Shown here piece by piece: positions 51,281-64,000 of a DNA stretch of 64,000 nt; within the stretch, counting starts at the first letter, position 1, and each line of letters starts with the position of its first letter. The translations under genes and the position numbers were made by a program. The notes under the pieces were generated by a model. That model saw nothing but the letters and a program-made list of their open reading frames with translations, did no database searches and was not told where the DNA came from. Origin of the DNA: Certhia americana (lineage: Eukaryota; Chordata; Aves; Passeriformes; Certhiidae); contig CM031878.1 of assembly GCA_018697195.1 (NCBI GenBank), forward strand, positions 7,427,293 through 7,491,292. Direction: 5' to 3'.

Positions 51281-54200
51281 GAGCTTAGGTTGCCTCACTG
51301 AGCTGTAACCCGCAGGGCTGGGTGTGGCAGTGGAGTCACTATAGCCCCTCTTGGCTTTGTTGAGTCCTGGCTGCACCATGTTGTGTCACCCTGTCCCTTC
51401 AGCTCCCCGTGACGCTCTGAGAGTTCTGTGGCATTTCACAGAATTCTGTGGCATTACAAAACTCTTCAGCCTGTCCCAAAGCTGCTGCGCCCCTCACTCT
51501 GTCACCATGCTGTTCAGTCCTGTGAGACTACAAAGTTCTCAGACAGCATCGTCAGGCCATTTCATTATGTTTCCTGTATGCAACACCCATTCCATGGCAG
51601 TTTCTAAAGCGCTCCAAGTATCCCCAGCCTGCCCAAGGATCTCCCAGAGATGCTGAGCAGACAGGATAAAATCCTTTTCCTTACAAAATTAAAAAAAATT
51701 CTTTCAGCTATACTCAGCTGTAAGTCTTGTCTCTTTCCTTTTGCTTTACTATTTGGTCTTTGCTCAGCTCAAGCAATGAAAAGGAGTCATTTGCTACCCT
51801 TCCTGGCCCTAACCCTATCGTGCTGTGGGGTCTGTGTCTGTGAGACCTCACTATATTCCTTTGGACTCTGTGTGGACTGTTTGCATGCATCCTCTTTTAG
51901 GATGAAAAACTAAGTTTAATTCTGTTAATTCCTGTGTCTTGTCTGCTAATAGAGTATCAAAGTGTTTGATTTAAAAAGCGGATGATACCCTGGCTGATAA
52001 ACCCTTTTGTTAATGTTTTTAGATCAATCCCAACATACTTGATGCTAGGGTATGGGAGGAGGGTTAGCAGGCATGTAAGCAAGAGTGAGAGGATCACTCT
52101 GACGTTCCTAATCCCCTCGTAAGTACTAAAAAGTACCAAGATACAAAGGGCTTTATAAAGTTTTCAAAGGGCACAAACCCAGAATGAAAACCCACATCCA
52201 GTACTAGATAATGAAGATGTGTGTTTTTGCTAAAATTGTAAAAAAACCCTATTAATAATGATGCAAGCTAAACTGGGGATGAAGTGCTTGCTTTGAATTT
52301 CAGTTTTTTTATTTTCAGAATTTCCACATAAATATTTTCGATCATTTTTGGTAGCCATTATCTTAAATACTCTGAAATGGAGAGGCATTGATTGACATGT
52401 TTGAAAAACTTAATGTGCTGTAAAGGCATTCCTTTTATTTTAAAGCTCTTGAAACATCATAAACTATTTAAACTCTGAGGATGCTTGGCTTTTCACATAA
52501 CTTTCATCACAATAGCTTAAAAGGCAATAATTTTAACTTGTCCTGTATTACATTTCCTATATTTGCCTTGAGCTTGTTAAATCTGATTGCTGTTTCACAT
52601 CCATTTATCTGCTAGAATATTCTTGCAGTGGAGGAATTGTATGGTTGACTACTTGGCTCTGAGTCCAGAGGCTTTTGCCTCATTTTCTCTGACTCAGAGT
52701 ACAGATGATGTTTCAGTGGCTTTGGGAGTGTGCAGGGTGAATGCCTTTGCACTGCTTACTGCCCATCCAGGACTGATGTTTGGAATCTACTGGACCGTAG
52801 TGGCCACTGTAAAACTAATTGGTGGGTCAAGGTTTAGGTTCCAATTCTTGACAAGAATTCTTCTGTAGTATTATACTCTTTTCTTCTGTGCTTATTATTC
52901 CTCTGTTGTTTAAATATTACTTTATTCTGCGCTGCCTCTTAGGTTTTTCACTGCTGACTGCTTTCACTTAGAAAATATTTTCCCTGAGATTGTTCTCAAA
53001 GCTGAAATATGTATCTGTACACCTGTTCTCTTTCACCATATATCAGTTCCAGCTCCTCCTCTACTTTCATGACTCCATGTTTGTGACATGCTTTGTGATC
53101 AATGCTTATTTTTTTCTTTTCCCTTATGTGGGGTTTTCTTCTCTTCTTCTGTGCTTGTCTTGTATCTGCCTTCTCTAAAATCAGTTTCTGTCTTTATTTC
53201 ACTCTTTTTTTTTTTTATTTATCTAGGTGATTTCTGCCTCCAGCTCAGTCTCCAGCCACCTGAGTGAAAATATGTCAAAGTTGGATTGATCATAAGAATT
53301 AAAGTCTGTGGTGTTCCAGATGAATTGCTTGACTTGACCAAGCCTTATCTATAAACACCTGTAGGCTTTCATTTGTTTGTGTACATTAATAAGAAATTTC
53401 AGTGTTTCAATGTTTAATGTAATAGTAGTTTTGTATGTCTGGATCTTTGTGCTCCCAATGCAGCTTTGGAAATAACACCTATGTGTGTTCTGTACTTAAT
53501 AACATAATTCCTTTCAGATCTGAAATGCATTACGCACAATTGAGCTCAACAGCTTTTTGTAAGGATGTGGAATTATGGAAAGGCATAAACCAACTTTCCT
53601 TCTTCAAACTGATAGGAATAGGTGCATCAGATTCTCAGCTTCCCTGAAAAATGAGGTCTTGAGCATGGCAAACAGGATGCTCGGAAGTGTGGTGTTAAAA
53701 ACATTGATGTGTGTGGCATGTGCATGGACATGCAGAAGGTGTTAGGGCAGGGAGCAGCACCCTGTTGGTCTCAGGTCAGTCCCATGTGCAGTCCTAGGTG
53801 ATGAGAGAAAGTGGCCAGTGATTTTGAGATTGTTATTTTGAACATATTTGACAGATAGGAAGTATTTGTTTCAGACGTCCATGCCTTTGCTACATAGCTC
53901 AAGGAAAAACTTTGGGTGAGCTGTGTAGAGCACCATGTGCTAATGTGTAGCTCTGTGGCTCCACCCACCTCAAGGAGAATCAAGATCTGGTTATGTTCCT
54001 TGGCAGACTTTGCATACGTTCGGCATTTAAAATACAGAACCAGACTGTTCAATCTTATCAGTCAGGGTTAACCCCACTGTCGGGAGCAGATCACTTAAGC
54101 AGTGTTAAGACAGGGTCTAAATTAGGACAGAGAGGCCTTTCTTGTTACCCTTCTGGTCTTGCACACCCACTGACATGGAAATAGATTCTTTGCTGTTCAG

Positions 54201-56618
54201 CAAGTCATAAAAACCCCAAATGGACCCCTTCCCCAAATACAGAAAACAGTGAGGCACAGTCTACTTTTTTTGTATTTTCTTATTTTCTTTTTTCTCCCCT
54301 TCCCCTGAGAAGGCTTTTAAGGTGCTTACTTGTTCTTAAACATGCATTAAAACATCCATGGAATATAAAACAAACATTCCATTTAGTGTCACTCAGAAAA
54401 CATTATAGAATGTATTGGCAATTAGCTCTTAAATTGGCATCCTTAGTGTGTGCAAATAAATATCTGCTGCAGGGCAGACTGGAAGTGACTTTGTTTCCGT
54501 GCTGTGATTTCTTGCTCTGTGTGCCAGCTGGTGGTTTACTATGGAGTTTGCTAATATTCAAAGCAGGAATAAAAAGCTAGCAAGAAACTTATTACATAAT
54601 TTTACAGAAATGCCAGGCTTAGCTCTCATAATGTCTCTACCTCTTTCTTTTAGAATCCAACAAGCACATTACTACCTCACAAGTACATTCCATTACCCCC
54701 ACAGTTCTAGTTAATCTCTGTGCTGTAGAGGAAGTGGGAATGACTGTCTGCTCAGGAAGAGGAACTGAACAGGAGCATTCTGTGATTGCTCAGCCTTGTA
54801 GCCTGATTGTATTATGGTGTCAGCTAGCATGGGGAGCAGAAAGGCTGCAGGAATGTCTCTTTAATTATATTAAAAAATATAGTCTGTTTTTGTCATTTAC
54901 CCAGATGAGTGTTTCATTAATATGTAATCAATTTTCAGCTCTTGAAAAATTTGCTTAATGTGAACCAACACTTCAGCTTGTCAGAATGCCCAACCTGCAT
55001 CATCCCTGCTACTGAGTTCTCAGGTATTTTAGGCTGGATCTGTGAATCCGGGTCTACTTGTCCACTTTTATACTTTAAGCATAAGGAGAAATTTTACATT
55101 TCTCAAGGAGTCACTGAATAGGGTTGCCTGGCTTCTCACCATGCAGTGACCCACTACAAGATGTACTCTGAACGGGGCAGTTTAATCTGGCAGTCTGGGA
55201 AAAGGATGTACCAGTCAGCAAAGGCTGTAGTGACAACCCTTATCCTGGATGGTAGCACAGCACATATGGTAGCAGTCATTGCATATCCTGTTTGGATAGT
55301 CAGGGCTGGCCTAGGGACAGGACCTGAGGTATAGGCACATTTTTCCCAGAGGACTTCTGTGTTCACTAATTCAGGATTCAGCCTGGTTTTAAATGAAGAC
55401 TGGCTCCTGAGAGTAAATCTCTGCTTCCTAGGTCACCAGGATGATTTATTTACCACCAGAATTGCCACTGACAAGTCAGAGATTTTGTGCAGCAAATGAT
55501 AAAACAGTTGAAAAGTATGGTGCTAGAGAAATGCAGTTCAGGAGGAAACAGACTTGGAAAAAACTTCCTAGCTTCTGCTATTCAGTCAAAAATATAAAAT
55601 AGGAGTAGTTACTGATTTTTTGTATAAATTCAGTTAATGAGTCTCAGATCAGCAATTAGTGACTGTCACAGCTCCAACAAAAGGGAGAATGATGTGAAAA
55701 AAATTGTGGATGGAGTAAACAAGAAGAATAAGACCTGAATGTATGGCTGAGTGTGATCTGGTAACATTACTACGGTGTTGAGGGGAAAATGTCTACTAAA
55801 CATTCCATGTCTTTGATGGTTGTCTTCGCCATCTTTTTCTTTTTGAATGCGGAAGGATGATACCTCTTATGAAATGGTAACCTGGTAGAGCTTTCTTTTA
55901 AAACTTTTTTTTTTTTCATTTACAGCAATGTTCTTTAGAAAGTAGCCAGTAGTTTCTTCTTATTTTAGTTTTTCTATTTTATGACTGCAGAAAAATTAAA
56001 TATATTGTACCCTAACATCCTACCCAAAATACCATTGGAATGCTTATTGGATAGCTGAGCAGCAGGAAGACTCCCTGCTGAAGGACTTGATTTTGCAGCT
56101 GTTTGTACCTCTTGGTGGCTTGTCTGTGATAGAGGGAGCTGTGAGAAGGGAAAGAAATATTAAATCTAAAACATCACTTTTCATCTATTTCTTCTTTTCA
56201 TTTTTATCATCTTGTTGGATTATGATATCTTTGCTGAAGTCAATAGTCAATTTGTGTTGTAGCATAGTAGATGCCTGGCCCAGGGAAGAATTCCTAGGTG
56301 CTGCTATCATACACACCCTGGAAGAAAGATCCAGAAAGAAACATACTTGGGTCATCGGTAGCCTTCATTTAAGTACTGTGACTGTTACGGGCTTCTAGTA
56401 TCTTTTCGCTGTTGGAAGTGTGGCAATCTGTTAATTTATTTAGTATAAGATAGTCATTAGAGTAAAACTTGATTAGCCTCCATTTATTCTGACTCTGGCA
56501 TTTTTCTCTGGAGCACTTGAGCATCTCCCAGTGTGGTCAGAGTTAGGATGGTGACCTGGAGTTGAGAAAGTCCTTAAAGCTTCCTGCGTGTTCCTTAGTT
56601 CCCTAGCAACCGTGTCTG

Positions 56619-56619
<1 letters not shown>

Positions 56620-56659
<40 letters not shown>
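56620..56659 (-). repeat. Homopolymer T40 (A40 on the minus strand)
   Basis: Forty uninterrupted T residues followed by CCCCC. It could be the poly-A tail of an antisense retrotransposed copy, but the adjacent minus-strand sequence is not recognised. Length may also be affected by assembly. Confidence 0.8.
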
Positions 56660-59600
56660 CCCCCTAATATAAATTCCTCATGATTATTCACACTCCTCTT
56701 TTTGTTAATTAGTGTATTTTTAAAGCCAGGCATAGGACATAGGAGCACATTTATTAGAAAGATTTTGGAAGACTTTTGATTTTTTTTTCTTGTAGCAAAA
56801 GTATCTTCAGTTCATTTAGCATTTGCTAAAATGTAACTATATGGATTGAACAATTCTTTGTTGAATGACTGTCTTAGGCTATGGATTGCAAAAAGCCCCC
56901 ACCACTCTAGATGCTGAACAATATTAACTAATAACAACATAGCAACATAACCTGGGAGGATTGAAGTGAGGCAGGAAACCTGCAAAAAACAAAGTGTGTG
57001 ACTATGGAATTAGGCTGTGTATCATAATGCCTGTACCCAATGGGATGAAATGAATGTTTCCCTGGCAACCTTAATTCTCACATTTTCTAAGTTCCGAATG
57101 CTTCTCTTTGAGATGTTAATAATAGTCTGTTAAATTTTCTTTTTTCCTGTAGCTAATGTGATACACAAAAATGTGCTTGAATTTTAAACATGCATATGAA
57201 GGCAAGTTATTGTAAATGTCGTACTAGTTAATATACCATCATTATGTTGATTCACAGTTATAATTTATTTTTTATTTGTATTGCAGATGTGGTCGTGACC
57301 TCTTCCCTATTGTACAAACACTGTGTGATGTATTTTAGGTAGCTGTCAGAGCAAAAGAATTACATTTTTAATCATACTTTATGGGTAATGCATTGTTACA
57401 GTAAAAAGAAGAATGAGGAAGCAATAACAATCATTCTGAGCCATGGCGGCAGGACACAAACTACCTTGGTGGTATTGAGGACTCTGTACAGCTAATGTGG
57501 CAGAGAGAACTTTAAAAAAAAAGTATGGAAAAGGAAAGTGTGCTGGCTTTGGAAAGATTTACAGAGAATTGAAGTTTGCAAAAAAACCCAGCAAAAGAAC
57601 AAAGCACAGATACACCAATAAAAAGGGGTGTCAGGACTGCCCGTTTCATCAAGTGGCACAGCAGTATTTTCTGTGCTATTATCTGAATTAGGAGACAGAG
57701 TAAAAGATTTTGTATTCTTGACTAATTTATGTTTGCTCCTCAGACTGCTAAATTGCCAAAATACTAGGATATCATCTTTCCTCATCTTATGCTTTCACCT
57801 TTGTGCCCCCTTCCAGCTGGGTTCCAAAAGTTTGAGATACTTCAGGATGAACCTTCTTCAGCATAGATGGCGGTAGCAGGAATGATGCTTGCAGAGCAAA
57901 GTATGCCTTTGCTTTTTATGCTGTCTTCTGTAGAGTACTGAGTCAAGTAGAGTTACAGTCTCTACCTTCACTTGCAAGAATATCCAAAAAACAAGTCGTT
58001 CATATTTTATTGTTGTTGAAGTAGGCCTCTGCATTTTGAGGGATGTTTTATGTGGGCAGGAGATGAATTTTGCTAAATGACCCCAGAATAAGCTAAGGAC
58101 CAGCTCCTTTTTAGACTGCTCCAGATACGGCTGTTTTATCTTTGTGGAGCACACATGGAAGGTAGCCTGAGACCCACACTGATCTCTGTATGCTGGCTCC
58201 CATTCTCCCACTTCAGGTTTACCTTTGGCATGGGCTGTGTCAGCAGCACAGCATTTGACCAAGGATCTGTGTGATAACAAAGTAGTTCTAAAGCATAACT
58301 GTTCAGGTTGGAGGGAGTGGCTGGAGCTTCTTTAGTTCAAAATATCAGACATAATAAGTATAATGTCTTGTCATGTGCTCGATCCCTGCTGTAGGGAACT
58401 ACTTTGCTTAGTTCCAGGGAACCCCAACACAAGCTGTCACAGTCAGCAAGTGGAGGCTGGTAGGAAAACAGGCATGAGGCATGGTGAAGGCCGGATAAAT
58501 CTCACTGACAGATGCAATGAAACCTTTTCCTTGACCACGCTCTCCCAGTCATACACAACAGCCATCCTTTGATAAAGGTTAAAAACATGCATAGGGTCAA
58601 AGATAAGACTTTCAGGGCCTAGTTCTGTATTTTGCAGTAGTCTTTAAACTTTGCTGCACTCAGAATATTGTTTGTGGGCAAAGAGAAGGCACAACTTATA
58701 AAACAAAAAATTTCATGTCAATGTAACTGAAATCTTGGTCTAAACATTATTGTCAATCCAGATGTATTCATTAAAGGAAATAAGAAATACTTCTGTTTAA
58801 AAAAAAAACCAAAACCAAAAAAACCCCATTAATAGTGATACTGTGGTTTTAGTTGTTGCATGAAAGCTTCCCCATTTCTGCCTCTTTTTTGGTATTGTGC
58901 TCACCCTTCTTCCAGTGCTCTGATTCCTAAGGTTGATGGTTTGATTTTACTGTTGGTGGTGGTGTTGGTGGGATGTTATGATAAGTTGTCAGCAACTGGA
59001 GACCTTCACTGGGGAGGGCAAGATGTCCATTTTGATGGTTTCTTTTCCTTGTAGAGTTTCTTTTATATGTTTGCTAATATATTTTCACATTTCCCTTTTT
59101 CCCTTGATCTGGTGCTCCACATTACACCTGATATTACTGCATATGGTGCTTTTTCAGTGTGCTAGATACTATTTTTTTGTCTTTGCTACCTCTAAACCAG
59201 ATTTTTTTCAGTTCCTCTATCTGCAAATCTCTAACTGGCCAGTGGTTAGATGCTTACAGCTGTGGGGTCTGTGATGCCAAGTATGTGCCCCATGTTTTAT
59301 CATCCTGTGCCTGTACGCCTCCATGCCATATCTGGAGTCTCCTCAGGGTCTCTCTATCATACCTGGCCTGTACTGCATCATTAAATTCCAATCATAAAAC
59401 CATGATAGTACTGTACAAAGAAAAGGGAAATAGAGCCAACTAGGCCCAGGTCCCTGTCTGATTAGAAAAATTGTTCATGTTCTACTCTACAAGCTCTTTA
59501 TGGTATAGGAAGCAGGTCAGGGTTTGTGCTGCTTCCTTCCAGTGCACTCATAGCTCTAGCTTTTCTTTGGTCTCACTTTTGGATTTTAATACTGTTGCAG

Positions 59601-61748
59601 ATATTTATTCACAGGTGGCTCTTCAGATTATGTTAATTGAAATATGTGCAACTGCTAAAACCAATTATCCTCAGATTGCCTTGGCAATGCCTTTGCAAAT
59701 GGATAATGCTTTTGTAGACCCATTTACAAAGGATAATAGTAAATAGACTTCATTTTGTGTTTAAAATTAAGAATTTGATTTTGATTTGGATCTGAATAAA
59801 ATTCTGCTCTGAAAATCTGTTTAAGTCACATCTGATTCATGCATAACAAGGTCCTTGTCGGAGAGAATCCTCAGTTGCCTCTTTCCAGGCAATGACATAG
59901 GGGAGCCATACCAGCTGCGTAATCCAGTCATCTCAGTAGTGGTTGTGATACAGGACCTCTTAGCCTCTCTGCTCTGCAGTCAGCCCACGGTGGGACTATA
60001 AAGAAAATGTTTTAACTTTTATTTTCTCCACCTGCATTACAAACATTTGTATTTCAAAGTGAGGCACATTTTCTAAGCATAGAAATGTATTGTTCTGCTC
60101 ATTTTTCATAGCTTTTAATATGTATCTTCTGGAATAAAGATAATCCCTGTTGCCTTGTTAGTAACAGCAGTTTTATGTGTCTTAGCTTGTACAAAGAGAA
60201 ATAACACAGAGACATGATCTCCCATTTTTTGCTGAACTTTGTTCTTCTCTGAAAATATTTCTTTTCTGAATTCTTATTGTCAAGTCTTAACAAGTAATGG
60301 GGTTTGATAACAATGCTTGGGGATTCTGGGTCAAAGTCTTTATGCTACTTAATTGTTTAATACATAGAAAGTAGGTGGTGGAAGTGAATATTTAATTTTC
60401 ATAATTAATGGGAATCATGAGGGGAGTGTAGGAATCTCTGTGGAGGCTTGTGTTCCTGAAAGACATGGAAGACAAGAGGAAGAATGGATGTTGTGATAAA
60501 GCTGGACTTTCCCAAAGAAGAACTAGGAATGCCAGATAAGAGAAACAAATGGCAGACTTAAAAAACAAGCAGTGGTTCTTTGTACTACCATGTAATTGTA
60601 CCACAGGACTCCTTGCTATGGAAGTTGTGTGTGCTAAAAATGTGCGTGGACTCCAAAATCATAGAATAAATTTGTGGAGAAGAAGGATCACTGATATGAA
60701 ATAGAAAGGAGAGCATTTCTGGTTCAAGTCCCTGTGGCAAGCTAAGAGAGTCCTGGGGAGAATATTAAAAAAACCTTCTTGTAAACAGTGATGGTGAGAG
60801 ATTCTTGACTAGGTGGACCTTTGATCTGAACTGAAAGGCACACTCTAATGTTCTTCTGAAGAAAATCAATCAGCCCATGAGAGCTTTCTCTCCCACCCCT
60901 TCGTTTTCCTTCCCTCTTGTCTAGTATCCCCTTCTCTTCTGTCACCAAGTCAAACACTTTTTTCCAAGTAACTCCTTTGCTTTTTTCATCCATACCATCA
61001 AACTTTGTTTGTGATCCATTCTGAAATTGTTCTTGCCAAGGTTTCTAATGCTGTTTCCTTTGATTTATCAGCTCTCTCTCTTCCTTCAGGGTTTGTAGTC
61101 CTCTCTGTCCTTCAGCATCTCCTCAAAAGGACCCTCTTCATTTCCTTTCCCACTTTCACTTAAATTTCCACAAAGCTTTGTCAGTGCCCTTCTGTTATTT
61201 CTTGAGTCTGGGAAGGGTAGTCTGCCTCCATAAGGCACCCTAGAAACAGCTGTTTACTTGTTTTCCTTAAAGCCTGTCATAATAAATATCCTGTGTTTTT
61301 ATGTGTGGAGGGGGGTTGCCAGTGGTTAATTTCCCAGCTGTTCATCAGTGTTTTCCATGATTTCTCAGTGCTCATGGCTTTGTGGGTGTGGATCTGCTGT
61401 CTTTGGGCTCCCTGTGCCATGCCAACACTTGGGACAGGAACAGCCTTTCAGTGTGTTTGACCAAGGCACAAAATATGTGTATGAATATGTGTATGACATT
61501 TGGATGTTTCACAGACTAGGACAGAGCATTGTACTAGGACAGAGCCTGGAATTTCTTCATGCAGCAAAATTGCTGTCTTGTGTTGAGAAAGGGATTGTCT
61601 TTCCTTCAGATAATTTATGGGCAAAAGGCTGGGGATACTCAGCATTTAAAATATACCATTGGAGCAAGCATCAAACTTTTATTCTGCTTTGATTAATTTC
61701 AGAAAAAAGGTGCTTCAGAAGTTTATATTGGATGTGTTCTTGCTTTAG

Positions 61749-61808
61749 GGCCAAAGTGGACCTTCAGGAAAGGCAGGAAAAGCTGGTAAAGCTGCACATA
61801 AAAAACGG
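61749..61808 (+). CDS. DNAI1: DNAI1 coding exon 2
   Basis: Twenty codons follow the acceptor TTGCTTTAG (AG at 61,747-61,748) and end at a consensus donor, CGG|GTAAGA. Both ends are phase 0. The peptide is rich in G, K and A, with a GKAGKAGKAAHKKR run, and is basic throughout. In human DNAI1 the matching segment is also basic and ends in KR immediately before DE, as here. The segment is probably a disordered basic tail. It is coding by phase, splice signals and the downstream match; alone it would not be recognisable. Confidence 0.87.
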
Positions 61809-63650
61809 GTAAGATTCTCTTTTTAAGATTCTCTTAAAAATGCTTTTTTTCTTTTTTTTTAGCTCTGAGATGCAAAAAAATATTTAGTCTGAACAATGAG
61901 GTTTTTTAAATAGAGTTGGTAAAATATCAGTTGATTGAGCAGTAAGAGGCTGCTGTAGATTTCCGCTGAGAAGGGAAAAACACCAGCAAGTAAGGTCTAT
62001 CACCTGCAACAAAGGCACAATTTGGGTAAAATACAATATGAAAGATTAAAATAAAATGTTGGGATGTGAATTCCAAAATACAAGCTGACTCAGACTGTGA
62101 GAAATCTGCCTGCTCAGTTTAGAAAATTCAAAGTATAGCCCATATTCACTTTACCAAGAAGTACAAGTGTTAAAGAAAATAGCCTTAACTTCTTTGACTC
62201 CTGATAATATTTTTACTGTTGGGCAAATACAATTTTAGAACACCCTGATTTGATCTACCTTCCTCTTATTTAGCTCCATTGACAGGGATGGAAGAACAGT
62301 CTACATGCCTTTACATAGGCATATGGATAAACAGCTTTTCACTTTTTTTTTTTTTTTCCCAAATCACAGTCTCATTCAGTGTTCCTCTTTTCACCATTTA
62401 AAAATGGGAAGTTATTTACTTTTAAATGTAAATCATACATAAAAACCTTAAAACCACAATACTTCCTTATCTGATTCACTTGGGAAAACAGCCACTGAAC
62501 TAACTGGCATCAAATTGTGTATGATAAATTTTCTACAAGCAGATGTTCCTGTGGGGAGCATTAAATCACAAACAACTGTTCTGCAGTCATCGTCTCTTGT
62601 ATATCAGAGCTCCTGACCTTCCTTACAGCTTGTCTCATTTCAGCTTCCTTGGGGAAAGAAATAAGGCTGCAGCGTATGACTTTCCCTGGGCTCCTGGAAT
62701 ACACAAAATTCTCTGTTACTTTCAGCCACTGCATATTTTGACTCAGTGTTGTGCTTTTTACATTTGTAGTACTCTATGTAGAAAAACATTGCTGGGTCCA
62801 GCCTGTATAGTTTCAGCCATAAGCTGTAGTTACACCTTGGACTCCCCCTCAGCTTTGTATGGCTGTAAAGTTAGCAGGCCTGAGAGAACTGTATTTACAA
62901 AAATGATTGATTTATTTTAAATCAACTCATTACACATTTTAAACTGAGGGAGAAATTTTGCCTGGAGCAGTTAAACACTTTAATCATCAGCTTTGTGTTC
63001 TAACTATTTTTTCTGTAAGGACAATTAATTGAAATTAATTCCTGCAGTGATTCATTTTCTTTTTAATGACCTTATATCATGACATCAACCCAATGCTAGC
63101 CCAGGGAGAGCAGCAGTATGTTGTTGGGAGAATGGAGACATGCTGGCCTTTGAAAGAGGTTGGCTAACATTCCTTTAGGAACCACATCCCTGCAGCTTTG
63201 TATTTCAAACTAAATTCTATGAGTAGCTTATAGAATAACATGTCAGGAGTAATTGCAGGTTCTTGGCTTGTGCCCTTGAGTAGTCCTTAAATCCTATAAT
63301 ACCCTTGGGTATTACATGGCAAGGGAAACAGAATTATGAACTTTTAAACTGAGATTGAAGTGGAATCACTTGAGTTTTGTTATTGGAGTTAATCCAGTTT
63401 TGTGCCAGGGCAGGAATTATCTTCAGACTGCAGCTCCTCCAACCCACTGAACTCTTGCTGGCAAGTGTAGCCATATGAAAATCCTCAGATTTTGACTGGC
63501 CATTTGTGTTCTTCTGCTCTGCTCAAAGCAAAGATGGGTGGGGGAATGTTGTTTTTATCTCTTTGTTCTGTGCCTGTAGAAGTGTTGCTTTGGCAAGGAG
63601 CAAAACTGTCAGAGTCTTGTTTCATTACTGAGATGTCATTCCTGTTCTAG
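61809..63650 (+). other. DNAI1: DNAI1 intron 2 (1.8 kb)
   Basis: Bounded by GTAAGA and CTAG. It contains a short local duplication of AAGATTCTCTT just after the donor (about 61,811-61,835), poly-T tracts near 61,850 and 62,343, and otherwise no recognised feature. An open frame of 125 codons from 62,543 shows no similarity I recognise. Confidence 0.85.
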
Positions 63651-63737
63651 GATGAAGGTGAGCCTCCTGAAGTGGGAGAGAACTTGTTGACAGCAAGGGC
63701 TGTCAGATCCCCAGATCAGCTGGAGCTGTCTGAAGCT
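63651..63737 (+). CDS. DNAI1: DNAI1 coding exon 3 (gene continues beyond the right edge)
   Basis: Twenty-nine codons follow the acceptor TCCTGTTCTAG and end at the donor GCT|GTGAGT. The peptide starts DEGEPPEVGE and ends RSPDQLELSEA. Human DNAI1 has DEDSGTEVGE and RPPDQLELTDA at the corresponding places, which is the firmest identification in the window. The exon is three codons shorter between these anchors than human, by my recall. This is the beginning of the conserved N-terminal region. The WD-repeat domain that binds partner chains is encoded further downstream, outside the window. Both junctions are phase 0. Confidence 0.95.
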
Positions 63738-64000
63738 GTGAGTAAAGCAATGCCTGTCTTGTCTTGAGATGTGTATGAAACTCCATAAGCAGAAGCCTGC
63801 CCGTTGGTTTTGGAGGAAATTCAGCAAGAGTAAAACTCCAGTACTTCCTGTGAAGTGCACTTGAAGTGCAGTGCCTGCAGCTCAATTGAAATGGCTTCAA
63901 CAGGAAAACAGGGAGAATGTGTTTTGAAACCCAGTTCTGGGCTTAAAATGCTGTAACTGCTTGGAGCTAATTCAAAAGGGAAAATGGGTCTTGGGCTTCA
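63738..64000 (+). other. DNAI1: Start of DNAI1 intron 3
   Basis: The sequence after the GTGAGT donor continues to the window edge. No second acceptor followed by the conserved ELKEEF-type continuation is visible. Confidence 0.8.

Larger units (their letters stand above)
50325..61748 (+). other. DNAI1: DNAI1 intron 1 (11.4 kb)
   Basis: This lies between the GTAAGG donor and the TTTAG acceptor. The first 240 bp are still CpG island with CRE-like motifs; a long antisense CR1 follows (50,581-about 51,280). From about 51.3 to 61.7 kb I see ordinary AT-rich intron with poly-T/poly-A tracts, including a 40-base T run at 56,620-56,659, and no recognisable coding exon. Open frames of 60-110 codons here, for example near 56,087 and 59,471, show no recognisable protein similarity. 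Confidence 0.85.

Noticed and set aside
57497..57691. Lysine-rich 64-codon frame in DNAI1 intron 1 resembling a basic exon
   Set aside because: Composition comes from A-rich sequence; it lacks an acceptor/donor pair and the DNAI1 frame already passes directly from exon 1 to exon 2.
60719..60735. GGTTCAAGTCCC, a tRNA B-box-like motif
   Set aside because: No A box, acceptor stem or cloverleaf can be drawn around it; not a tRNA or clear tRNA-derived SINE.

Overview
This is a stretch of a bird nuclear genome. The evidence is several 3' ends of CR1 LINE retrotransposons (including copies ending in the avian ATTCTATGATTC tail and the antisense 'GGTTGGAAGGGACCT' signature), a solo LTR of a type I associate with songbird and other avian endogenous retroviruses, a CpG-island promoter surrounded by AT-richer DNA, and GT-AG split exons. 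Two protein-coding genes are recognised, arranged head to head: FAM219A on the minus strand and DNAI1 (axonemal dynein intermediate chain 1) on the plus strand. The same divergent pair sits on human 9p13.3, and human 9p is syntenic to the avian Z chromosome, so this is probably a Z-linked locus (inference).

Layout: 1-49,564 is intron 1 of FAM219A. It contains no exon I can identify with that gene, so exons 2 onward should lie beyond the left edge. The intron holds CR1 fragments at about 1.86, 5.14, 12.5, 21.6, 32.84 and 35.33 kb, a solo LTR at 46.42-47.01 kb, two possible ancient SINE fragments, a duplicated segment of roughly 170-205 bp (8.88 and 10.37 kb), low-complexity tracts and several unannotated blocks that look like conserved regulatory DNA. 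FAM219A coding exon 1 is 49,565-49,624. The shared CpG-island promoter runs from about 48,990 to 50,560. DNAI1 coding exons are 50,292-50,324, 61,749-61,808 and 63,651-63,737; the rest of that gene continues off the right edge.

The most interesting part is the roughly 670 bp between the two start codons. It carries six copies of a palindromic GAATATTC core, organised as degenerate modules of about 75-85 bp. At least two copies are enclosed by oppositely oriented GC boxes, which makes near-perfect inverted repeats. Next to DNAI1 lies a near-consensus RFX X-box whose centre is itself an ATG. That ATG opens a 23-codon upstream ORF in the DNAI1 frame, stopping 9 nt before the DNAI1 start. A CREB/ATF-like cluster lies just inside DNAI1 intron 1, and a perfect MYB-type palindrome lies just inside FAM219A intron 1. 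Together these fit a cilia- and testis-linked divergent promoter, but no expression data are visible here.

Nearly all other open frames are short chance frames in introns. I found no RNA gene, CRISPR array or bacterial-style system.
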